DNA from: Mycetohabitans endofungorum
Lineage (GTDB): Bacteria; Pseudomonadota; Gammaproteobacteria; Burkholderiales; Burkholderiaceae
Direction of reading: 5' to 3'
DNA: 64,000 bases
Assembly: GCF_037477895.1 (NCBI RefSeq)
Contig: NZ_CP132744.1
Span: forward strand, 1,240,001-1,304,000
Notes under the pieces: generated by a model
The model's input: the letters and a program-made list of their open reading frames with translations, nothing else
What the model was told of the DNA's origin: nothing
The model's database searches: none
Position numbers and translations under genes: made by a program
Part shown: positions 20,699 to 32,600 of the stretch, piece by piece
Layout of the letters: each line of letters opens with the position of its first letter
Numbering within the stretch: the stretch's first letter is position 1

Positions 20699-23600
20699 AT
20701 GAGCAGCCAAGAATTCCAATCCATCATTGCCGGACTTCAAAATCGCCAGATCACCGTGGCCGAGGCCAAACAGCGGCTGCAACGACTGCAAGCCGCGCCC
20801 ACTACACTAGGGACAGAGCGGACCGGAGCAGCGGATAAACCGGTGCCCGGCATTGAGCGGGCGCAGGCGCCTATCGAAATCGCAGTCATCGGCATGGCGG
20901 GACAGTTTCCCGCGGCTGACAACGTTGAGCGCTTCTGGCGTAACCTCAGCACTGGCGTTGATGGCATCGTTGAATTGGGCGAGCGCTATCTGGACGCCCG
21001 GCGCAGCTACTCACCGCAGCGCCAGCCCGGCAAGACCTATTGCAAATGGGGGGGCGTGCTCGAGCAGCGGGATGACTTTGATCCGCTGTTCTTCAATATT
21101 TCGCCCCGTGACGCGGAATCGATGAATCCGCATCAAAGGCTGATCCTGCAGGAAAGCTGGAAGGCGTTGGAAGATGCAGGCTACAACCCCAAAAGTTTCC
21201 GGAACCAGCCGGTGGGAATCTTTGTCGGCGCCGAGCCGACGGGTTACTTCCACGAAACGTTTATCGGCGCCTCCGATGCGATTATCGCGTCACGACTGTC
21301 CTATTTTCTCGACTTCAAAGGACCGGCGCTGGTCGTCAATACGGGTTGCTCATCATCGGCTGTGGCCATCCACCTGGCCTGTGAAAGCCTGCGCAACCGT
21401 GAGACGGATCTGGCATTGGCCGGCGGGGTTTTTGCTACGCTCGGCGAGCCAAGCCTGGTTAGCTTGTCGCAGATGGATATGCTGTCGCCCACTGGGCGCT
21501 GCCACACCTTCGATAGTCGTAGTGATGGCATCGTATTGTCGGAAGCGGTCGGCATGGTGACCCTCAAACGCTTACCGGAAGCGATAGCTGACGGTGACCC
21601 GATCTATGGGGTGATCTGTGCTTCGGGCATGAACCAGGACGGTGCCAGTAACGGCATTACTGCACCAAGCGGCCAGGCTCAGGAGCGGCTGATCAGCGAA
21701 CTGTATCGACGTTTTGGCATTGATCCGCGGCAGATTAGTTATGTCGAGGCCCATGGCACCGGCACGCCGCTTGGCGATCCGGTGGAGGTCAATGCACTGG
21801 CCCGGGCCTTTCGGCGGTTCACCGCGGATACCGGCTACTGTGCGTTGGGCAGCGCCAAGGCCCATATCGGCCACACTTCAGCGGCCGCTGGTGTGGTCAG
21901 CTTAATCAAAATCCTACTGTCAATGAAATACCGGCAGTTGCCAGGCTTATTGAACTTTGAGCAACTGAACCCCCGGATAGCATTGGCGGACTCGGCGTTT
22001 AATATCCATCGCGAGCTGAAAGACTGGCCGGTCGGTGACACGGGGCTGCGAATGGCGGCGCTCAATTCCTTTGGTCACAGCGGGACCAATGTGCATATCG
22101 TGGTTCGCGAGGCAGTCGAAGTGGCCGCTGCGACCTGCGCCGAGGTGTCACGGCCGCGGCTCTTGCCGCTATCGGCACGCACTGCCGATAGCCTCAAGCA
22201 CTATGCTCGCCGAGTGCGCGAAGCGTTGGCCGATCCGGCGATTCGGCTTGCGGATCTCGCCTATACGCTGCAAACGGGCCGGCTGGCGCAGGATCATCGG
22301 TTAATGTTTCTGTGCATCGACAAAGCCCAACTGACACAGCAGCTCGATGATTGGCTGGACGGCCGTGCATCTGAGCACGCCTGGCACGGGCAGATCGGCA
22401 CAGGCGAGCATTCGGCTGTCGAACTGCCGTCTACCGACGATCATGCTGACTTACAACGTCTGGCCAAAGCCTGGGTGGCGGGCGGTCATGTCGATTGGAA
22501 CGCGTTTAACCGTCGCTATGATGCCGACGCCCGACGTATTCACGCTCCGGTTTATCCTTTTGCTCGGCAGGATTTCTGGATACCGCCTGCACGTCGGGGT
22601 ACGGCGGGAGGCGATGTCGGCGCGGCACCTAGTCTTAGCGTGGGCCGTCTGCATCCGTTCCTGACGCGAAATACTTCAGATCTGCTAAACCAGCGCTTTA
22701 CCACCGTGTTTGAGGGCGAAGAATTTTTCCTCAAGCAGCATGTGGTGGGTGGAAGGCAGATCTTCCCCGGCGTCGGTCATTTAGAAATGGCCAGAGCCGC
22801 GGTGGCGATGGCTGCCAACGGCTTGGCGGGGACAGCACGGCAGCCGGTATTGAGCGATATCGTCTGGTTGCGGCCGTTAATCATCGACGGCCAAGCGCGG
22901 CAAATTGACATTGAGTTAACGCTGGAAGAGGACAATCAGATCCGCTTCGAGATCACTAGCCGTGATTATGATCCGCTGTCAGGCCTTGGGTTGGGTGAAC
23001 CCGTGTTGCACAGCCAAGGCTTGACAAGTTTTCCTGAGCCTTCTGCGCAGCGCCAAGTTGATCTGACGGCTTTGAAGGCTAGGATGGAAGGTGGCCGGTT
23101 GAGCGCTGAACAATGCTACCAAGCCTATCGGGAGATGACATTTGAGCATGGCCCGGCTTACCAAGGCTTGCAGTCGATTGCGCTGGGGCGCTCAGAGGTA
23201 TTGGCGGAACTTGCGTTGCCGTCCTGTCAACAGGACAGTCTGAATGACTATCTGCTGCATCCGTCACTGATGGATTCGGCGCTCCAAGCGGCGATCGCGC
23301 TGAGTCTCGGCGCCGACGTCGTGCTTCCCGAAGGCGATAGAGGCAATTTGCCGCCGGCGACGCGGCCGGCGCTGCCCTTTGCGCTTGAACGCTTGCAGAT
23401 ATGGGACCGCTGCAGCGAGCGGATGTGGGCCAGGGTGGCCTATGCCGAGCGGCGCGATGATCAGCAGCCCGACACCAGCTTGCAACGACTCAATATCGAG
23501 CTCTTTGATCAGCAGGGCAAGCTTTGCGTGCTGATGCAAGGGTTTACCTCCCGGGTGCTCGGCGACCACAGTGATCAGGCCGCGACCGATGAACCGCTGA

Positions 23601-26600
23601 CAGAAACGCTGCTGTTCCAGCCGCAGTGGATCGACGAGGCGGCCAGTCACCGTAAAACGGTCGACTTTAACGAGCAATTTGTGTTGCTCAGCGGCTTTGA
23701 TGAGCAATGTATTGCCGACGTGCAACGCCAGTTAGTCACGCAGGGTACTGATTGCCGCTGCGAGTTACTGGCCGTGCCGCAGCAGGATCCAGCCGATGAT
23801 TACCAACAGGCAGCGCTGGCGCTGTTGCAGCAGATTCGGACGTTACTCGGTCGGGGCACCAGTGGACGTTCACTGATCCAGCTGGCGCTCTACAACCCCA
23901 AAGGCGATCGGATGATCGGCGGCCTAGCGGCCATGCTGCGCAGCCTGCAACTCGAAGCGCCGAACTTGGCTGGTCAATTGATTGAGTTGGACGAGCCGCA
24001 ATCGTTGGCGCAGCGGCTCAAGGAAAATGCTGCCACCGGCGACGTCGAAATCCGTTACCAGGCAGGGCAGCGCCAAGTGCAACGCTGGCACCCTTGTCCG
24101 ACGATGGATTTAGCGGTCGGCACGCCATGGAAAGATCACGGCGTCTATTTGATTACCGGCGGTCTTGGTGGCCTCGGACAGATTTTTGCCCGCGCGATGG
24201 CGGCTAACGTCAGCGATGCCACATTGATTTTGACAGGCCGCTCTGCGGTAGACCCGCAGCGCGTGGCTGAGATCGACGCGGGCCGAAACACGATTGCATA
24301 CCGGCAGCTGGATGTCAGCGACCGCGACGCGGTGCAGCGATTGGTTGCATGGATTGGTGACAAATATGGCCGCCTTAATGGCGTGTTGCATAGCGCCGGC
24401 GTGATCCGAGACAGCCTGCTGATCAATAAGCGGGATGATGAACTGAAACAAGTGATGGCAGCCAAGGTGGCCGGCGCTCGCAACCTGGATTTAGCCACTG
24501 CCGAGCTGCCATTGGATTTCATGATCTTCTTTTCGTCGGGTACCGGCGTGATCGGCAATACCGGCCAGGCCGACTATGCGGCAGCGAACGCCTTTGTCGA
24601 CCGTTACGCTGCGTACCGCAGCCGGCTGGTCGAGCAGGGACGGCGAAGCGGCCGTAGCCTGTCGATCAATTGGCCGCTGTGGAAAGAAGGCGGCATGAAG
24701 GTAGACGAGACGATTGCGCAGCAAATGGCAGAAAGCACCGGCATGGTGGCGATGCCCACCAATGCCGGAATTCATGCGCTGTGCCAATGCTTTGCATGGG
24801 ATAAGCCGCAGTTGCTCGTGATGAATGGTCGACGGGAGCAGATGAGCGCACTGGTGACCGGCCGCGACGATGCCGATATGGCGCTCGCGCACGACAACGA
24901 GCCGCAACACCAAGACGTAGCGCCGCCGTCGTCAACCGACGCTGGGGTGTCATGGGCAGAGCCACTGCGCCGCGCGCTGATCGACCTCGTGTCCCAGCAG
25001 ATGAAAATTCCTGCCGCAGAGATTCGTATCGATGCCGAGTTCAGCCAATACGGCTTCGACTCCATCAGCCTCACCGCGCTGGCGAGCACTTTGAAGCAGC
25101 AATGGCGACTGAACCTGGTGCCGACAATCTTTTTTGAACATGCCACGATTGACCGTTTTGCTGCTTACCTGGAACGCGAGCACGGTAGCGTGCTCGCGGC
25201 CAAGCTATCGCCGCAATCCACAGCGCCACAACAGCAGTTCAAGCCATCGCCTTCAACGCCGCAGCAGCATAGTGCCCCGGCGCCAAGATCGGTGCTCAAG
25301 CGGCGCCCACTGACAGTCGCGCAATCTTCCGTTCATACGGCTGCCTCTTCTGTTCCGAGCAAACCTGCAGAGGAGGATGAGATTGCTGTGATCGGCGTCA
25401 GCGGCCGCTTCCCAATGGCCGACGATGTTGAGCAGTTCTTGCGCAATCTGACGGACGGCCGGGACTGTATCAGCGAGATTCCCGCCGATCGCTGGGACTG
25501 GCGTGAATATTATGGTGATCCGCATCAGCAGGCCAACAAGACCAACGTCAAATGGGGTGGCTTTATCCACGGCGTGGACCACTTTGATCCGTTGTTCTTC
25601 GGTATTTCGCCGCGGGAAGCTCAGCTGATGGATCCCCAGCAACGCCTGCTGATGACGTATGTCTGGCTGGCAATTGAAGACGCGGGCTATGCCACTGCTG
25701 ATCTGGCGGGCAGCAGTACCGGGATTTTTGTGGGCACTGGAATGACGGGCTACAGCAGCCTGATCGCTAAAACCGGCGTGCCGATTGAGGGTTACAGTGC
25801 CACGGCGATGGTACCGTCGGTCGGCCCCAATCGAATGAGCTTTCTGCTTGACCTGCATGGTCCCAGCGAGCCAGTCGAAACGGCCTGCTCTTCGTCGTTG
25901 GTGGCGATCCACCGTGCGGTTCAGGCGATGCGCAACGGAGATTGCCAAATGGCGATCGTCGGCGGCGTGAATACCCTCATTGCGCCCGAAGCACAAATCA
26001 GCTTCAATAAAGCGGGCATGCTGGCGCTGGATGGGCGCAGTAAAACCTTCTCGGCTCAGGCTAACGGCTACGCCCGGGGCGAAGGGGTCGGGATGATTGT
26101 GCTGAAGAAGCGTTCGCAGGCTGAGGCCGACGGCGATCACATCTACGCGCTGATCCGCAGCACCGCGGAAAACCATGGCGGCAAGGCGAATTCGTTGACT
26201 GCGCCAAACCCGCGAGCCCAAGCGGAGCTGCTAAAAGCGGCTTATCGCCAAGCCGGTGTCGATCCACGCAGCATCGGCTATATTGAAGCGCATGGCACCG
26301 GTACCGAACTGGGTGATCCGATCGAAATCAACGGCCTGAAAATGGCGTTTCGCGAGCTGAGTGAAGAGTTGGGCATTGGCCCACTGCAGCCAGGCTATTG
26401 CGGCGTGGGTTCCGTGAAATCGAACGTCGGGCACCTTGAATTGGCGGCCGGTATTGCCGGGGTGATCAAGGTATTGCTGCAATTGAAGCACAAGGTGCTG
26501 TTTAAGAGCCTGCATTGCGAAGCGCTCAATCCCTATATCGAACTGGACAACAGTCCGTTTTATATCGTGCAGCAAAGCCGGCCCTGGCTGGCTGCCAAGG

Positions 26601-29600
26601 ACAGTAACGGCCATGCGTTGCCGCGGCGGGCGGGGGTGAGCTCCTTCGGCTTTGGCGGTGCTAACGCGCATATCCTGCTGGAGGAATACCAACCGCCGCA
26701 GCGCCCTCGGCACGATGTGACGTCCGGTGCACGACCAATTCTGCTCTCGGCCAAAACGCCAGAGCAATTGCGTGAATATGCACGTCGCCTCGCCGAGTTT
26801 ATTGCCGCGGAGCCTGCTGAGGCGAAGCTCAACCCAGAGCATTACCTCGATGATCTGGCTTACACGCTGCAGGTTGGCCGTGATCCGATGCCAGAGCGGC
26901 TGGCGCTGCTGAGTGACTCTTTAACTGATCTACAGCGCCAGCTTGCCGATTTCGCTGCCAGCGGCAAGGCGGTCTATCGCGGTCGTAGTGATGGTGATAA
27001 CCAGGCGCTGGCGCTGTTTCGTCAGGATGAGGACATGGCTGCGGCGCTTGCGGCATGGATTGACAAGCGCAAGTATCACAAATTACTGGAATTGTGGACG
27101 CAGGGGCTGGCGATCGACTGGCGACAGTTCTATCGCGATGAACGCTCGATGCAACGTCTCAGCCTGCCAGGCTATCCGTTTGCCCAAGAGCGTTACTGGG
27201 TGACGGATTTGGCGACCGTACCCGTCACTGATCCCGTGCCAGGCGACGGCTGGTTGCACCCGATGCTCGAACGTAATACATCGGATTTTTACCGCCAGCG
27301 ATTCAGTAGCCGCTGGCGAGGCCAAGAGTGTTGGTTTGCCGACCATCAAGTCAATGGCCATCCAACGATGCCAGGCGTTGGCTATCTGGAAATGGCTCGG
27401 GCGGCGATCGCCCAATCATGGGATCCGCAGCCATTGGCCGACGGTTGGCTGCAATTCAAAAACATTGTCTGGTTGGCTCCGTATACGCTGGCGTCGCAGC
27501 ACAACGAGTTGCATATTGAGCTGGCGCTAGAGCAGCAAAAAATCAATTTCAGGATCTACTCACAGGCCCAGGGCGATGCAGTCGAGCATTGCAAAGGCAG
27601 CGCACAAGTCATCCCTGCCGGGGCCGTGGAGCCACTGGATCTTGAAGCCCTCGCAGCGGGCCCGTGGCAGCGTAGCGTTGATGCTGCGCAGCTGTACTCG
27701 CTGTTTGACCCAATTAATATTGTCTATGGCCCCAGCCACCGCGGTGTCAAGCAGCTGTGGCTCGGCGACGGCAGACTGCTGGCTAGGCTTGAGCTGGATC
27801 CGCAATGGCTGGGCAGCGACTGGGTGATGTATCCCGGTATGCTGGACTCAGCGGTGCAGGCATCGATCGGACTATTGCTGCAACAAACGGAGGGCCCAAA
27901 CGAGACTCTGCTGCCTTTCGCGTTGGAACAATTGAATGTCTATGATCGTTGCCGACCCGTCATGTGGGCGTTGATCAGCGTTGACCGTCGTGGTCAAAGC
28001 AGCGCAGTGCAGCGGATCGATATCGAGCTGTGTGATGAGCGAGGGCACATCGCCGCCAGTTTCCGCGGTTTCAGTTCCCGGCCATTGAACGGCACGCGCG
28101 CCCGCGTGACGCCGCTCACCGCTGACAGTCGATTGCCCGCAGGGCTGAGCCTGCTGGCGCCACAATGGCGTGTTGCCGACAAGGCATCCACAACCCGGCA
28201 AGTGTTGCCCACTTTGGCGATTGGCGCGGTTGGGGAACGGCGCAACTGGCTGGCCGGGCAACATCCGCAGATCGAATTCTTACCGTCGCTGGCGACAACG
28301 ATTGATGGGATTGCCGCTCAGTTGGCTGCTTGCACGCCGTTTCAACGGTTGATTTGGCTGGCGCCGCAACCGTCGACCGATTTTGCGAATCAGCGGTTGA
28401 TCGACAGCCACGAACCAAGCGTGCTGGCGTTGTTCAGGTTGATCAAGGCCCTGCTGCAACTAGGTTATCAGCAGCGAGCGTTGGAACTGCAATTGATCTT
28501 GACAGCCAGCGTCGCGGTGCGTACCGGTGAGCCGTTGGCGCCGGAGCAGGCGGCCTGCCATGGCTTGGCGGGGTCACTAGCAAAGGAATATGAACATTGG
28601 CGGGTTGAACTGATCGATCTGCCGGCTGACGCTCAGGGGTTGCCGGTCGCAACGCCTGCGCAGAGGCTGCCCGGCGAATGCTTGGCCTGGCGTGATGGTG
28701 AATGGTTTTGCCAACGGCTATTGCCGCTGGCGCAGCGGGCTCAAACAGATGACGGCGTGAGCTACCGCGAAGGCGGCGTCTACGTCGTGATAGGGGGGGC
28801 CGGCGGCATTGGTGAAGTGTGGACGCGTCACGTGATCCGTCATTACCGTGCCAGAGTGATTTGGCTGGGTCGCCGCACTGCTGGTGATGAAATCAATCGC
28901 AAGCTGGCGGCGCTGACGCAAATGAGTCAAGCATGCAACGCTCCGGCGCCGTTGTATATCCAGGCTGACGCGGCTGATGTTGAGCAGTTGGCGCAGGCCA
29001 GGCGGCAGGTGGTCGAATCGTTTGGCGCGATCCATGGCGTGGTGCACTCAGCGCTAGTGCTGGATGACGCTCGCTTGGAGCAGATGGACGAAGCGCAGTT
29101 TACTGCCTGTCTCGACGCCAAGATGGCGACCAGTGTACGGATGGCCCAGGTCTTTACGCCAGCCGACAATCCGACGTTGGATTTTGTGTTGTTTTTCTCG
29201 TCGATGATTGCCTTTAGCAGGGCTGCTGGTCAGAGCAATTACGCCGCCGGCTGCACGTTCGCTGACGCTTTTGCCGCTCAGCTCAATCAACACTGGCGTT
29301 GCCCAGTCAAAGTAATCAACTGGGGCTATTGGGGCAGCGTTGGCGTGGTAGCCAATGCCGGCTATCGAGCACGGATGGCTGAACAGGGGCTCGGCTCCAT
29401 CGAGCCGGACGAAGGCATGGCGGCACTTGATCAGTTGCTAGCGGGTGCGCTGCCACAGTTGGGCTTAATCAAACTGCTTGAGCCGATGACCATTGCCGGT
29501 ATCGACAGTGGCACACAGCTTCATTGTTATCCGTTGGAGAAGCCTCCAGCGTCTTATGTGTGGACAAACGTGGCGCAAAGGCTAGGCCCGCCGCCGCAAC

Positions 29601-32600
29601 ATCACCGCGCGGCGGCTGAGATGGACCGACTGTTGCTGGCCCTGACCTTCGCCTGCATTGGCGAGCTAGCCGGCGACGGCCCGCTGACTGAACAACAGAT
29701 TGCCGCCCATCCGGCGGTGGCGGCGAACCTTGACGCCTATCCTTTTTATCGTCGGTGGCTGCGGGAAAGCCTGCGGTTGTTGACGCAAACAGGCGCTATT
29801 GACGATCAAGGACGGTTATTGACGGCCATCCCTGCCGCCGCATCACTGTGGTCGCAGTGGCGTCAGGCTAGCGATGAATGGCGCCGGGATGGTGATTTGC
29901 ATGCTCAGTTGCAGCTAGTGGAAGCGTGTTCTCGGGCGTTGCCGGCTATCTTGCGCGGTGAGAAGCAAGCCACCGAGGTGATCTTCCCTGGCGGCTCCAT
30001 GTCGTTGGTAGAGGGTATCTATAAAAACAACAAGATTTCCGATTATTTCAACGAGGCGCTTGGTGAGGTCGTGGTGGATATCGCCCGACGGTATGCTGAA
30101 GACAACCGGCCGCTGCGGATTTTGGAGATCGGCGCGGGCACCGGCGGCACAACCGCTGGACTGATCAGCAAACTGCGGCCGTGGCGGCATCAGATCGCTG
30201 AATATTGCTACACAGATTTGTCGCAGGCTTTCCTGCGCCACGCCGAACAGCATTTTGCGCCCGAGGCGCCTTACTTGCGCACCGCCATTTTTGACGTCAG
30301 CAAAGCCTGCTTTGAGCAGGGCATTAACACGAATCACTACGATTTGGTGATTGCCACCAATGTGTTGCACGCTACGCCAGACTTGCGTTGTACGCTGCAA
30401 AATGCCAAAGCTACGTTGTGCCATGGCGGTTTGTTGCTGCTGAACGAAATCAGTGAGCGTTCGATGTTTACTCACCTGACCTTCGGTCTACTCGAAGGCT
30501 GGTGGCTCTATGATGACGAGGCGCTAAGAATTGATGGCTGTCCCGGTCTGTCTCCCGAGAGCTGGCAACGGTTGCTGCAGTCGCAGGGCTTTAGCGACAT
30601 TGCCTTCCCGGTCGCGGGCAGTCATTGCCTGGGCCAACAGATTATCGTTGCCGTGAGTGATGGCGTGGTGCGTCTGCCGGCGCAGCAACAGGTCATGCCT
30701 GCCGCCGACGTCACCGACGTGGCGATGGATGCGCCCGTCGAAGCCATCGCACCCGTGGTGACGCAGAGGATAGCTACGGGCGAGGTCGACGAAGCCGTCT
30801 TAGCCAAGCAGTGCCGCCAGCTGATTACTGACGTATTGTCGAAGCTGGTCAATATTGCGCCTGAGCGGCTGCAGCGGGATGTCGCCTTCGATCGCTACGG
30901 CGTCGATTCAATTTTGCAGATCAGCCTGATTCAGGCGTTGGAAAAGGCGACCGGTGAGCTATCGCGCACGATACTGTTTGAATACAACACGATCAATCAG
31001 CTAACGGACTACCTTCTGAGTGAGCATCGCGCTGCGCTGACCCAGCATTTTGCGGCTTCCCAGGAGGGCCGGCGCCCGGTTGCGACGCAGCCAGTGACCG
31101 CGGTGGCGGTCAGTCACGAGCGTGCGCCGCGTCATGCTCCCCGTCATGTCCAGCCAATCGACAACCAGGCCAATACAATCGACAACCAGGCCAATAGCGC
31201 TCGGCTTATGTCGACGACCAAGCAGCCAAGCGTCGTCGAGCAGCCCACGATGGTCGCCGAACAGTCCGCGACGGTCGCTGAACAGCCCGCGACGTGTCGA
31301 GATATTGCGATTATTGGTGTCAGTGGTCGTTATCCTATGGCCGCTGATTTGGCGTGTTTCTGGGATAATCTACGCAATGGACGTAACTGTGTGAGTGAGG
31401 CACCGAGTTCGCGTTGGGCCCAGTCTCTGACCGGAACGCAGTCGTGGGCGACTGGACGGTACTATGGCGGTTTTCTTGAACAAGTCGAGGATTTTGATCA
31501 CAAGTTGTTCGGCGTTCCTCACGATGAGGTAAGCAACCTGTCGCCAGAGTTGCGACAGATGCTTGAAGTGACTTGGCGTACCTTTGAGGACGCGGGTTAC
31601 AACAGCGATGCTATTGCGCGGATCCAGCAGCGCGACGCGGCAGGAGTCGGGGTCTTCATAGGCTCGATGTATCACCAATCGCCGTGGACCGAGAGCAGCC
31701 TGGAGCGGGCAGCGATCAAGTCAAATGTCACTGACTGGCAGATACCCAACCGGATTTCCCATTATTTTGATTTGAAGGGCCCAAGCCTAGCGGTGAATTC
31801 GGCGTGCTCCAGCTCGATGACCGCCATCCACTTGGCCTGCCAGAGCCTATTGCAGAATGACTGTGCAATGGCGATCGCCGGCGGCGTCAATCTGATCCTT
31901 GATCCGTCCAAGTACCAGACGCTCAAACTGGCTCATTACTTGGGGAGTAGCGATCTTAGCCGAGGCTTCGGTCAAGGTGATGGGATGATCCCAGGCGAGG
32001 GTGCCGGCGCCGTGCTGCTCAAACCTTTGGCCGCAGCCATGGCCGACGGCGACCGAATCTACGGGGTGATCAAAAGCTCCAGCGTCAATCATGGCGGTGG
32101 CAGGCTGATGTATTCGGCTCCGGATACTCAACAGCAATCCCGACTCATTGCGCAGACCATCCAGCGGGCCGGCCTGGAACCGGCGCAGATCAACTACGTC
32201 GAAGCGGCGGCCAATGGCTCCGAGTTGGGCGATCCAATCGAGGTGGCAGCGCTTAAAAAAGTGTTTGGTGATACGCAGCCCGCCAGTTGCGCGCTTGGCA
32301 CAGTCAAGTCAAATATCGGCCACCTCGAGGCGGCGTCGGGCATCTCCCAGCTCACCAAGGTGTTACTGCAGTTACAGCACGGGCAATTGGCGCCGTCGAT
32401 CAATGCCGACCCGCCTAACCCTCATATACGACTCGATGGCAGCGCTTTTTATCTGCAACAGCAGGTGTCGCCGTGGCCGGCACCGGTGAGCGCAGACGGA
32501 GTGCGTGAGCCGCGCCGTTGCTTGATCAATTCCTTTGGCGCTGGCGGCAGTTATGCCAGCCTGGTGGTCGAGGAGCACCTGGAGCATCGAGTGCCGCGCA

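Noticed and set aside
25253..26221. Long minus-strand open frame (322 codons) opposite rhiD
   Set aside because: It lies wholly opposite a KS with clear motifs and its translation has no recognisable domain; it is a shadow of a GC-rich coding strand. The same holds for the frames at 17410-18195 and 2686-3282.
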